DNA of 35,758 nucleotides from an uncultured Clostridia bacterium (GTDB lineage: Bacteria; Bacillota; Clostridia; Oscillospirales; Ruminococcaceae), in NCBI GenBank assembly GCA_947628405.1, contig CANQZR010000007.1:1-35758 (forward strand), given 5' to 3'. A program made the position numbers and the translations under genes. The notes beneath the pieces were generated by a model. It made no database searches, had not been told where the DNA came from, and worked only from the letters and a program-made list of their open reading frames with translations. Positions 20,769 to 28,943 of this stretch are shown piece after piece (position 1 is the first letter of the stretch; each line of letters opens with the position of its first letter).

Positions 20769-21317
20769 ATGGAAGATACGGATATTATGGAATTGTACTT
20801 TTCCCGTTCGGAAAATGCGATACCGGAAACCAAGATAAAATACGGAAATATGATCTTGGCAATTGCTATGCGTATCCTGAACGACCGTTCCGATGCGGAA
20901 GAATGCGAAAATGATACATACATGGGGCTTTGGAACGTCATTCCGCCGCAAAGACCGTATAATTTTTACGCCTTTATAGCAAAGACCGCCCGCAATCTTG
21001 CATTGAAAAAGTACTATTTTATTAACGCAGAAAAACGAAAGCCGCAGGCGGCTGTTTCCCTTTCCGAACTGGAAGAATGTATTTCCGGAAACGACGGCAG
21101 GAATTTTTCCGACGGGGATCTGTCCGCGGCGATAAATGATTTCCTTGGTTCGCTGAGTGAGGAAAACAGAAAAATTTTTCTGTTAAGATACTGGTATTTT
21201 CTTTCAATAAAGGAAATATGCAAAAGGCTTGGCGTAAGCAAGAGCAAGGCGGAATCCTCACTGTTCCGCACAAGGAAAAAGCTGAAAAAGTTTCTCACCG
21301 AAAGGGGGCTTTACTGA
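20769..21317 (+). CDS. ECF-type RNA polymerase sigma factor
   Basis: 182 aa, usual ECF length. Region 2 is visible at ~20-85 (LAIAMRILNDRSDAEECEND then TYMGLWNVIPP and FYAFIAKTARNLAL), and region 4 at ~125-178 (SLSEENRKIFLLRYWYFLSI, KEICKRLGVSKSKAESSLFR, TRKKLKKFL). No region 1 or 3. AAGGGGG precedes the ATG by seven bases. The next gene starts on the stop codon (TGATG), so sigma and its partner are co-translated. It probably responds to an envelope signal. No clear autoregulatory promoter could be assigned upstream. Confidence 0.92.
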   Translation: MEDTDIMELYFSRSENAIPETKIKYGNMILAIAMRILNDRSDAEECENDTYMGLWNVIPPQRPYNFYAFIAKTARNLALKKYYFINAEKRKPQAAVSLSELEECISGNDGRNFSDGDLSAAINDFLGSLSEENRKIFLLRYWYFLSIKEICKRLGVSKSKAESSLFRTRKKLKKFLTERGLY

Positions 21318-22618
21318 TGAATATCAAAGATATGGAAAGAATGATCTCCCTTACGGACGATAAATTTATCTCGGAGATGTTTTCGGATAAAGCAAAAATC
21401 AAGCGTTCCCGTCCCACGCTGAAAATAGCGGTCTGTGCGGCGGCAATGGCAGCGGTTGTTATCGGTATATTTGCTGCGGTAAATATCCCAAGAAGCGAAA
21501 ATGCTCCGGAAATTATTTTCTGTCCGGCAATCACCGTTACCGAGCAGACGGCAGCGGCTGTAACGGAACATCAGAAGAACGAGGAAAAAACGGAAAACGT
21601 TACGGAAATTTCCGAAACTTCCGATTGGCAGAAAGTTATCGAAAGTACCGAGTACACCGAAGAAGAAGCGGAGAAGTATTTCCCCAACAAAGACGAAGAC
21701 GAAATCCACATATCGCTACCGGTTGATCCCGAAAGCTATAGATCGTACGATCTGACGGATGAATATGTTAAGCAGATACTGCCGTTTTATATATCCGATC
21801 AGGAGACGGCAAGCGGATATGTTAAATTTGATCTTGAAAGCGATCTGTCCGTCGGGCAATTTTCGGTCGGTGATAAAAAAAGATCTCTGAACCTTTACGT
21901 TGACAGCAGCGGCAGATGTTATAGCCATTTCCATCTTGAAAATTACATTTCTGCCGAAAGATATGGCGTAACGGTTTACGGCTTTGATTTTGCCGAAAAT
22001 ATAGAGGAAAATATTCCGCCTTCGCTTATAGCGTTCTGGGTATCGGACGGAGTCGGATATTCGATTTTGTTTCAGAACTACAATTATGCCGACGCGCTGA
22101 AGGTTATAGACAGTCTTATCCTGAACGGAGCTTCCCTTGACAATATTGACCTTGACCAAGCGGAAAGCATTTTTGAAAACAAAAAAATATCCCTGCTTGA
22201 AGCAAATAATGTAAATTATTTTGCCGGACACGTTCCGCAGGCAGTATCTATTGAGTCGCAGTACGGAACTTTGAATTTATCCAACGACTGCATGATATAT
22301 CTGCATAGACAATACGATAAAGACGGTGTTCTTACGGAACAGAATATGGATCTTGGTTATTATTTTGCAGAATATATGACCGACGATTACAGGGGCTTTA
22401 ATATTTATTATGATACCGACCATTCAGGCGTAGAGGTCGAGGACCATGCAGTAGTTTTGCCGGAAGATATAAGCCTTGAATTTATTGAAAATAATTCTGA
22501 AAATATTTCAGGAATAGAAACACATGATTTTGTAATTGATTACGGCGATTTTATTATCGGCGTCTGCGGCGCATGTGACAGCGAAAGCCTTTGGGAGCTG
22601 CTGAAAGATATTTTATAA
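21317..22618 (+). CDS. Membrane-anchored anti-sigma-like partner
   Basis: 433 aa. A short cytoplasmic N-terminus (MNIKDMERMISLTDDKFISE) precedes one transmembrane helix at ~33-55 (LKIAVCAAAMAAVVIGIFAA), then a Thr/Glu-rich linker and a large extracellular domain of ~330 residues with mixed strands. This layout plus the TGATG overlap with the ECF sigma gene is that of anti-sigma factors; no zinc-binding HxxxCxxC motif is present, so this is inferred from context. I do not recognise the extracellular domain. Confidence 0.65.
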   Translation: MNIKDMERMISLTDDKFISEMFSDKAKIKRSRPTLKIAVCAAAMAAVVIGIFAAVNIPRSENAPEIIFCPAITVTEQTAAAVTEHQKNEEKTENVTEISETSDWQKVIESTEYTEEEAEKYFPNKDEDEIHISLPVDPESYRSYDLTDEYVKQILPFYISDQETASGYVKFDLESDLSVGQFSVGDKKRSLNLYVDSSGRCYSHFHLENYISAERYGVTVYGFDFAENIEENIPPSLIAFWVSDGVGYSILFQNYNYADALKVIDSLILNGASLDNIDLDQAESIFENKKISLLEANNVNYFAGHVPQAVSIESQYGTLNLSNDCMIYLHRQYDKDGVLTEQNMDLGYYFAEYMTDDYRGFNIYYDTDHSGVEVEDHAVVLPEDISLEFIENNSENISGIETHDFVIDYGDFIIGVCGACDSESLWELLKDIL

Positions 22619-22664
22619 CAGTTTACTGCAATTGGCATTTGACAGATGAGGAGATAAAAAAATG

Positions 22665-22714
22665 AAATGGGAAAACCGTAAAGCCTTGCAAGCTTGGCGG
22701 TTTTCCCATTTTTT
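22665..22714 (+). terminator. Rho-independent terminator of the sigma operon
   Basis: 14-bp perfect stem AAATGGGAAAACCG (22665-22678) / CGGTTTTCCCATTT (22698-22711), 19-base loop, followed by T residues. Confidence 0.85.
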
Positions 22715-22835
22715 CTTTGTACAGCAATAATAGTCTTTGAATAATAAATACTTTTGGATATAAAATTATACTTATTAAATAACAAACCGGCAACTTTTTT
22801 ATGCAAAACAACGAAACAAAATTTTTTGAAAATAC

Positions 22836-22864
22836 TTGACAGTCAAGAACTTTTGTTCTATAAT
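22836..22864 (+). promoter_or_regulatory. Consensus promoter overlapping an SOS box
   Basis: TTGACA (22836-22841), 17-bp spacer, TATAAT (22859-22864). The spacer contains GAACTTTTGTTC, a perfect Gram-positive LexA box, so LexA binding would cover the promoter. Confidence 0.88.
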
Positions 22865-22897
22865 ATAAAACAGAACAAATGTGCAGAACATATGTGC
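22847..22897. promoter_or_regulatory. Three LexA/DinR-type boxes
   Basis: Box 1 GAACTTTTGTTC (22847-22858) fits GAAC-N4-GTTC exactly. Box 2 GAACAAATGTGC (22873-22884) and box 3 GAACATATGTGC (22886-22897) each differ at one base. Boxes 2 and 3 are 13 bp apart and box 1 is 26 bp from box 2, an even phasing. They lie in the promoter and leader of the 22928 gene. Confidence 0.75.
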
Positions 22898-22927
22898 GCG
22901 ATTTGTGTTATTGAAAGGATGATATAT

Positions 22928-23185
22928 ATGACAGGTTCAAATGCAAAAGTATTAACAGAAGAAAGAAAAAATATAGTTATGACTGCCGGCAGGAAAAAAG
23001 ATACCGGTCTTGCCGTTCAGAAATTTGCAGGAATATCTCTGCTTGCGGCAACATTTGCGGCTACTGTAATAAACGGGGAGCTTTCGGCAATGGCGGTCTC
23101 GGTGCCTTTTGCGCTGGCGGCTGTATTCTCAAAGGAAAAAATTATGGATATAGATCTGTTCGGCATAGGGAAAAAGCGCTGCTAA
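22928..23185 (+). CDS. Small membrane protein, predicted SOS-inducible
   Basis: 85 aa from ATG at 22928 (AAAGGA eight bases upstream). The N-terminal third is charged (NAKVLTEERKNIVMTAGRKK). Two hydrophobic stretches follow at ~38-68 (FAGISLLAATFAATVI and MAVSVPFALAAVF), ending in a basic GIGKKRC tail. No family recognised. The promoter carries LexA boxes, so it should be induced by DNA damage. Small SOS membrane proteins in other bacteria (YneA, SidA, SulA-like roles) block division or depolarise membranes; a similar job here is only an analogy. It is single-gene, followed by about 190 bp of intergenic sequence. Confidence 0.65.
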   Translation: MTGSNAKVLTEERKNIVMTAGRKKDTGLAVQKFAGISLLAATFAATVINGELSAMAVSVPFALAAVFSKEKIMDIDLFGIGKKRC

Positions 23186-23306
23186 AATCAATTCTCTGCC
23201 GTGGCATAGCTTCTTCAAAATAGACAGATATTTTCAACCTTTTTACCGTAAAAATATACTTATGTAACAAAAATATATCTGCGGCTCAAAAATAACAATT
23301 TCAAGG

Positions 23307-23335
23307 TTGATTTTGCGGAAAAAGGGGTATATAAT
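23307..23335 (+). promoter_or_regulatory. Promoter of the antiporter gene
   Basis: TTGATT (23307-23312), 17-bp spacer, TATAAT (23330-23335), about 45 bp before the ATG. Confidence 0.75.
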
Positions 23336-23379
23336 CAAACTGTTCATATGAAAATGTTCTGCCTGAAGGAAGTGCTTAT

Positions 23380-24567
23380 ATGCAGATAGAGTTTTTCAAG
23401 GACCTTGCGATAATAATCCTTTTTGCCAAACTTTTCGGGCTCCTTGCCAAAAAGCTGAAAGCTCCGCAGGTCGTGGGTGAAATAGTCGCGGGACTTATAA
23501 TAGGTCCGTCGGTGCTCGGGATAGTAGGACAATCGGATTTTCTTGCGCAGATGGCAGAAATAGGCGTTCTGCTGCTGATGTTTTCCGCCGGACTGGAAAC
23601 GGATCTTAAAGAACTTCTTAAAACCGGTCCTGCAGCTTTGGCGGTAGCCTGCGCTGGAGTTGCGGTGCCTCTTTTAGGAGGCTGGCTGCTTTATTCATGC
23701 TTTTACGGATTTTCACCGTCCGGTTCTGAGGGATTTTACAGGGCGGTGTTCATAGGCGTGATAATGACGGCTACGTCCGTGGGAATAACCGTTCAGACTC
23801 TGCGGGAACTTGGCAGGCTTAAAGGCAGAGTAGGAACGCTTATCATGAGCGCAGCAATAATAGATGATGTTATAGGCATTATAGTGCTTACGTTTGTTAT
23901 CGGGCTGAAAACTCCCGATTCCAACCCGTTACAGGTAGTGGCAAGCACGCTGCTGTTCTTTGTTTTTGCAGGAATAGTAGGATTTATAATATATAAAGTA
24001 TTCAAGATGATAGACAAAAAATATCCGCATCAGAGGCGCATACCTATACTGGGACTTGCACTTTGCTTTGCGCTTGCATATATTGCGGAAAAATATTTCG
24101 GCATTGCGGATATCACCGGCGCATATGTTGCCGGAATAATCCTTTGCAGCCTGAAAGATTCGGAATACATTGCTGAAAAAATGGATATAAGTTCATATAT
24201 GCTTTTCGGACCGATATTCTTTGCCAGCATAGGACTGAAAACCGAATTTTCCGGCTTTACTGCGGAACTGCTGCTGTTCTCCCTCGGATTTGTTCTTGTG
24301 GCGATGGTAACTAAGATAATAGGCTGCGGACTTATGTCTGCGGCGTTCGGATACAGGGGCAGGGATTGTCTTAAAGTCGGCGTAGGAATGATGACAAGGG
24401 GCGAAGTTGCGCTTATAGTTTCGCAGAAAGGACTTTCCGTAGGGCTTCTTGATCCGGTATATTTTGCATCGGTCATACTGCTGATAATATGTTCTTCGAT
24501 CGTTACTCCGATAGTTATGAAGCTGCTGTACAAGGGCGAACCGGAGGGCGAAAGTCCTGCCGCCTGA
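23380..24567 (+). CDS. CPA2-family cation/proton antiporter
   Basis: 395 aa, 12-13 predicted membrane helices covering the whole chain. N-terminal KLKAPQVVGEIVAGLIIGPS with a following LGIVGQ is the typical KefB/NapA start; the paired acids D162-D163 in SAAIIDDVIGIIVL match the transport site of electrogenic members. GMMTRGEVALIVSQKG near the end is also typical. No C-terminal KTN/RCK domain is present, so it is a short NapA-like form, exchanging Na+ or K+ for H+ across the membrane. It has its own promoter and terminator. GAAGG precedes the ATG. Confidence 0.92.
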   Translation: MQIEFFKDLAIIILFAKLFGLLAKKLKAPQVVGEIVAGLIIGPSVLGIVGQSDFLAQMAEIGVLLLMFSAGLETDLKELLKTGPAALAVACAGVAVPLLGGWLLYSCFYGFSPSGSEGFYRAVFIGVIMTATSVGITVQTLRELGRLKGRVGTLIMSAAIIDDVIGIIVLTFVIGLKTPDSNPLQVVASTLLFFVFAGIVGFIIYKVFKMIDKKYPHQRRIPILGLALCFALAYIAEKYFGIADITGAYVAGIILCSLKDSEYIAEKMDISSYMLFGPIFFASIGLKTEFSGFTAELLLFSLGFVLVAMVTKIIGCGLMSAAFGYRGRDCLKVGVGMMTRGEVALIVSQKGLSVGLLDPVYFASVILLIICSSIVTPIVMKLLYKGEPEGESPAA

Positions 24568-24616
24568 CTTGGTTTCGGCACAGAATTGCGGTTTGAAAAA
24601 AATACGGATAAACAAT

Positions 24617-24644
24617 AAAGCCTCAGAGGGATATCTGAGGCTTT
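24617..24644. terminator. Bidirectional terminator
   Basis: Stem AAAGCCTCAGA / TCTGAGGCTTT, 6-base loop, T-runs on both sides. It serves both the antiporter and the convergent Na/Pi cotransporter gene. Confidence 0.85.
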
Positions 24645-24662
24645 TATGTATTTTGGCTTATA

Positions 24663-26462
24663 TCACAGGCTGTATTTGGTCATGTATTGTTCGGTAAGAC
24701 TGATATAGTCCTCATCCCCTCCTTCGTGACGCTCACGGATATATTCATGACGGTTAAGAATGTTTTTGCTCTTCTTCTGCGCGCCCATTACATATACTGC
24801 TATATTTGAACAGTGATCGGATATCCTTTCAAGGTTTATGAGCAGGTCAAGGAAGTTTACTCCGCTTTCAACAACACATTCGCCGTTTTTAAGACGTTCT
24901 ATATGGCGGCTCTTCAGCGTTTCGTTAAGAAGATCGACCGTTTCTTCCAGAGGTTCGATACGCATAGCTACAGAAACGTCGTTGTTCTTGACAGCGTCTA
25001 CCGCCATTCCGATTATTTCCTGAACGGCGTCGGAAATGACCGTAAGTTCGTGCAGCGCACTATCCGAAAAAGCAACGTCTATGCCGTGGAGCTGTTCCGC
25101 CATTTCAATAAGATTCATGGCATAGTCGCCTATACGTTCAAATTCAGAAGTCAGGTGAAGAAGTTCGGTAACACGGCGGTTCTCGTAATCGGTAAGTTCA
25201 CATTCGGTCAGTTTTACAAGGTAAACATTGAGCCTGTCCTCCATGCGGTCTATTGACGCTTCGTTGTCTTTCAACTTGCCGATTGTCTTTTCATTGAATC
25301 CCTCGCTGTTGAACAGTTTGCGCATTTTGGTAAAGTTCTTTAATGCCAGCGTACCCATTGCGACCACCGCATTGTGCGACTGCTGGATAGCAAGCGCGGG
25401 AGATTTCAGGAAACGGTCGTCAAGGGCGTTGAAAGTGACTTCTCCGTCGTCTTCCGTTTCCTCCTTGCTGTCGCGTATAGTAATGCAGGCGAGCTTTTCA
25501 AGCAGCTTTGTGAACGGAAGGAACAGTATGGTAACGGTAACATTGAAAAACGTATGGAAGTTTGCTATGCCGCCCATGCCGATAGGCTCGTCCCAGAAAG
25601 GAAAGCCCACGGCGGCTTTTATGGCATATACTGCTGTAAGGAACACCACCGTTCCTATAACATTGAAATAAAGGTGCACCATTGCGGCGCGCTTTGCGTT
25701 TTTGGAAGCTCCTGCGGCGGAAATGATAGATACCACACAGGTGCCTATGTTCTGTCCCATGATTATCGGGAATGCGGAAGACGCTTTCAGAGTACCTGTT
25801 TTTGCAATGCTTTGCAGGATACCGACCGATATCGAGGAACTTTGCAGCAGAGCGGTGACCGCCGCTCCGGCGATAACGCCCAGTATCGGATTTGAAAGGG
25901 TCTCAAACAGCTTTCTGAACGCTTCCAGTTCGGAAAGGGGCTCAACGGAAGCGGTCATTGTAAGCATACCGGTGAAAAGTATGCCAAGACCTACAAGTGT
26001 TTCGCCAAGACTTTTTTTCACGTCGTTTTTTGACAGCATGAATATTATCAGTCCTATGACCGATATTACGGGCGCAAGATATTTCGGGGCAAGGAGCTGG
26101 AGCAGCAGAGGTGTATCGGCGCTGTTTTCAAGACCGGCAAGACGGAGTATCTGTCCGGTTATGGTAGTACCTATATTTGCGCCCATTATCACGCCTATTG
26201 CCGAAGAGAGCTTGAGTATGCCGGCGTTTACCATTCCGACGATTATTACGGTAGTTGCGCCGGAGCTTTGTACGGCGGCTGTGACTACTGCGCCTAAAAA
26301 TACGCTTTTGAAAATATTGCTTGTCAGACCGGAAAGTATCTTTTCAAGTTTTCCTCCGGAAATTTTTTCAAGTCCGTTTCCCAGCATAGTCATACCGTAG
26401 ATAAACAGGGCAATGCCGCCCAGAGCCTGTATTGCTATAAGAAAAATTTCTGTGCCGGTCAT
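24663..26462 (-). CDS. Na+/phosphate cotransporter with PhoU-like tail
   Basis: 599 aa. The N-terminal ~340 residues hold two inverted Na/Pi repeats with QSS motifs: AAVQSSGATTVIIVGMVNAG and ALLQSSSISVGILQSIAKTG, and GVIMGANIGTTITGQI / PIIMGQNIGTCVVSI. The C-terminal ~220 residues are helical and PhoU-like (ALAIQQSHNAVVAMGTLALK, LTSEFERIGDYAMNLIEMAE, INLERISDHCSNIAVYV). It takes up phosphate with sodium in the membrane. GGAG precedes the ATG by seven bases. A TATAAT on the minus strand at 26540-26535 is a likely -10 with a weak -35. Confidence 0.93.
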   Translation of the reverse strand: MTGTEIFLIAIQALGGIALFIYGMTMLGNGLEKISGGKLEKILSGLTSNIFKSVFLGAVVTAAVQSSGATTVIIVGMVNAGILKLSSAIGVIMGANIGTTITGQILRLAGLENSADTPLLLQLLAPKYLAPVISVIGLIIFMLSKNDVKKSLGETLVGLGILFTGMLTMTASVEPLSELEAFRKLFETLSNPILGVIAGAAVTALLQSSSISVGILQSIAKTGTLKASSAFPIIMGQNIGTCVVSIISAAGASKNAKRAAMVHLYFNVIGTVVFLTAVYAIKAAVGFPFWDEPIGMGGIANFHTFFNVTVTILFLPFTKLLEKLACITIRDSKEETEDDGEVTFNALDDRFLKSPALAIQQSHNAVVAMGTLALKNFTKMRKLFNSEGFNEKTIGKLKDNEASIDRMEDRLNVYLVKLTECELTDYENRRVTELLHLTSEFERIGDYAMNLIEMAEQLHGIDVAFSDSALHELTVISDAVQEIIGMAVDAVKNNDVSVAMRIEPLEETVDLLNETLKSRHIERLKNGECVVESGVNFLDLLINLERISDHCSNIAVYVMGAQKKSKNILNRHEYIRERHEGGDEDYISLTEQYMTKYSL

Positions 26463-26740
26463 ATTTTTTCTCCTTTTGCGGCGGTACTTCCTTATCTTCC
26501 GCCTTTTTCTTCAGTTTACATCTATACAACTTCAATTATAGCACATTCCCCGAAATATAAAAGCGAAAATTATGACTTTGTAAAAATTCTCATTTTTCTA
26601 CAAATTTTAACCTGATTTTGAAGTTATTTTGTTGAATTATTACTGCCGCACAAATGATAAAATTTTACTAAAAGTAATGATTTTTGAAAGAATATATGTT
26701 ATAATACTATAAGATATAAAATATATGGGAGGAACTTCCT

Positions 26741-27220
26741 TTGCTGGACAGGATAATAGCAAGGATACTGTCGGTATTTCCGAAAAATATCCGCGACATT
26801 TATTATAAACATGAAAGCGTTATGCTTTATCTTATAGTCGGGGCTATGACTACCGCTGTTTCAGTCATTGCTCAGTATATACCTGCATTTTTCGGGCTTC
26901 CTACGGAAGTAAACACGACTATAAGCTGGATATGCGCCGTTACCTTTGCTTTCTTCACAAATAAAGCATGGGTGTTCAAGAATGACGAAAAATCAAAAAC
27001 CGCTTGGATAAAACAAGCGGCGGCATTTTACGGAGCAAGGCTTTTCACTTTTGTATGGGAATTTGCGTTCATGGTCATTACCGTGAGAATACTGAAACAG
27101 AACGAATACATCATGAAGCTGATAGCGCAGGTGTTCGTTCTTGTGGTAAATTATCTTTTCAGCAAATTTGTTATATTCAGAAAAAAATCGTCCGAAAAGG
27201 AGAACGACACCGATGTTTAA
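26741..27220 (+). CDS. GtrA-family membrane protein
   Basis: 159 aa, four membrane helices in the GtrA arrangement: MLYLIVGAMTTAVSVIAQYI, TTISWICAVTFAFFTNKAWV (with the family's F-x-x-N-K-x-W-V-F), ARLFTFVWEFAFMVITV and LIAQVFVLVVNYLFSKFVIF. GtrA proteins are thought to move lipid-linked sugars or aid wall-polymer glycosylation. TTG start at 26741 with GGGAGG eight bases before. It overlaps the ABC exporter gene by eight bases, so both are co-translated. Confidence 0.9.
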   Translation: MLDRIIARILSVFPKNIRDIYYKHESVMLYLIVGAMTTAVSVIAQYIPAFFGLPTEVNTTISWICAVTFAFFTNKAWVFKNDEKSKTAWIKQAAAFYGARLFTFVWEFAFMVITVRILKQNEYIMKLIAQVFVLVVNYLFSKFVIFRKKSSEKENDTDV

Positions 27221-28943
27221 GCTTGCAAAGAAATATCTGCCTGCTTTTAAGAAAGAACTTATAATAGGTCCTGCTGCCAAGCTGACGGAAGCTATCCTTG
27301 AGCTTATCGTTCCGCTTATAATGGCGGATATCATAGATGTGGGCATAAACGGCGGAGCAGGCAAGCCCTATATTTACCGCATGGGTGGGATAATGATACT
27401 TATGGGGGCTTTCGGACTGGCGTGCGCGCTGGTCTGCCAGTACCTTGCTTCCAGAGCCTCCCAAGGTGTGGGAACGGTCATCAGGAACGATCTTTTTGAA
27501 AAAATATGCAATATGTCACATTCGGAGCTTGATCGTTTCGGAACGCCGTCGCTCATAAACCGTGTTACGAATGATGTAAATCAGGTACAGAATGCCGTTG
27601 CAATGCTTATAAGGCTTGTTGTCCGCGCGCCGTTCCTTGTTATAGGCGCTGCGGTAATGGCTATGACTATCGACCTGAAACTTTCGGTAATATTCCTTGC
27701 GGTGGCGCCGCTGACGGCAATTACCATATATCTGGTAATGTCCCGTTCGGTGCCGTTCTATAAAGTCATTCAGAAGAAACTTGACAGGATCGGTCTTGTG
27801 ACAAGGGAGAGCCTTTCGGGCGCAAGGGTAATACGGGCATTTTCCCGTGAAGAAGCCGAAGAACGCCGCTTCGGAGAAGCCAATGCGGACTATTCGGATA
27901 TCTCTTTAAGGGTAGGAAGACTTTCGGTACTGCTCAATCCGCTGACATATGCAATTATGAATATTGCCATAGGCGCGATAGTGTGGTTCGGAGGCTTCCG
28001 CGTAAATGTCGGCGATCTTACACAGGGACAGGTAATAGCTTTTGTAAACTATATGACGCAGATATCCCTTGCTCTTGTAGTGGTGGCAAATCTGGTGGTG
28101 ATATTCACAAAAGCGGCGGCTTGTTCCGCAAGAATAAACGAAGTCCTTGACACGGAGCCGTCAATTACCGACGGCAAAGGCGCGGAAGAAATTTCCGGCG
28201 CGCCTGCAATTGAATTTAAGGACGTTTCATTTTCCTATCATTCCGACGGTGACTGCGCTCTTGAAAACATCAGCTTTTCGGTAAAGCGCGGCGAGACCCT
28301 CGGCATTATAGGAGGTACAGGCTCGGGAAAATCTACCCTTGTTAATCTTATCCCAAGGTTTTATGACGCCGATAACGGGGAGATCCTTATAAACGGCGCC
28401 GATATCCGCGATTATAATCTGGAAATGCTCCGTACTAAAGTCGGCGTAGTTCCGCAGAAAGCGCTGCTGTTTTCCGGAACGGTGGCGGAAAATCTCCGCT
28501 GGGGACGTGAGGACGCATCTGATGATGATCTGAAAAAAGCAGCGGAGATCGCACAGGCTGCCGAATTTATCGAAAAAATGCCTGAGGGCTACAACACATA
28601 TATCGCACAGGGCGGACGAAATCTTTCCGGCGGTCAGAAGCAGCGCATGACGATCGCCCGTGCGCTTACGGCAGATCCGGAAATACTGATACTTGACGAC
28701 AGTGCGTCCGCACTTGACCTTGCCACCGACGCAGCTTTGAGAAAAGCCCTTGCGGAAAATACCGACGGAATGACTGTCGTTATAGTTTCCCAGAGGGCAA
28801 ATTCTCTGAAAAACGCCGACAGGATAATCGTTCTTGATGACGGAAAGGCAGTCGGCATAGGCACACATGACGAACTTATGACCGGCTGTGAGGTCTATCG
28901 CGAGATAGTAATGTCGCAGGAAAGCGGGGTGGAGGGCGCATGA
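27213..28943 (+). CDS. ABC exporter half-transporter A (degenerate NBD)
   Basis: 576 aa from ATG at 27213 (AAGGAG upstream). Six membrane helices (~1-310) then an ATPase domain: Walker A GGTGSGKST (~366), Q-loop VVPQKALLFSGTV, signature LSGGQKQR (~470), Walker B ILILDDSASALD (~490) and switch IVSQRANSLKN (~526). The catalytic Glu after Walker B is Asp and the switch His is Gln, so this half hydrolyses ATP poorly by itself. It stops at ATGA overlapping the partner gene. The pair would export a lipid or drug as a heterodimer like BmrCD or TM287/288; substrate unknown. Confidence 0.93.
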   Translation: MFKLAKKYLPAFKKELIIGPAAKLTEAILELIVPLIMADIIDVGINGGAGKPYIYRMGGIMILMGAFGLACALVCQYLASRASQGVGTVIRNDLFEKICNMSHSELDRFGTPSLINRVTNDVNQVQNAVAMLIRLVVRAPFLVIGAAVMAMTIDLKLSVIFLAVAPLTAITIYLVMSRSVPFYKVIQKKLDRIGLVTRESLSGARVIRAFSREEAEERRFGEANADYSDISLRVGRLSVLLNPLTYAIMNIAIGAIVWFGGFRVNVGDLTQGQVIAFVNYMTQISLALVVVANLVVIFTKAAACSARINEVLDTEPSITDGKGAEEISGAPAIEFKDVSFSYHSDGDCALENISFSVKRGETLGIIGGTGSGKSTLVNLIPRFYDADNGEILINGADIRDYNLEMLRTKVGVVPQKALLFSGTVAENLRWGREDASDDDLKKAAEIAQAAEFIEKMPEGYNTYIAQGGRNLSGGQKQRMTIARALTADPEILILDDSASALDLATDAALRKALAENTDGMTVVIVSQRANSLKNADRIIVLDDGKAVGIGTHDELMTGCEVYREIVMSQESGVEGA

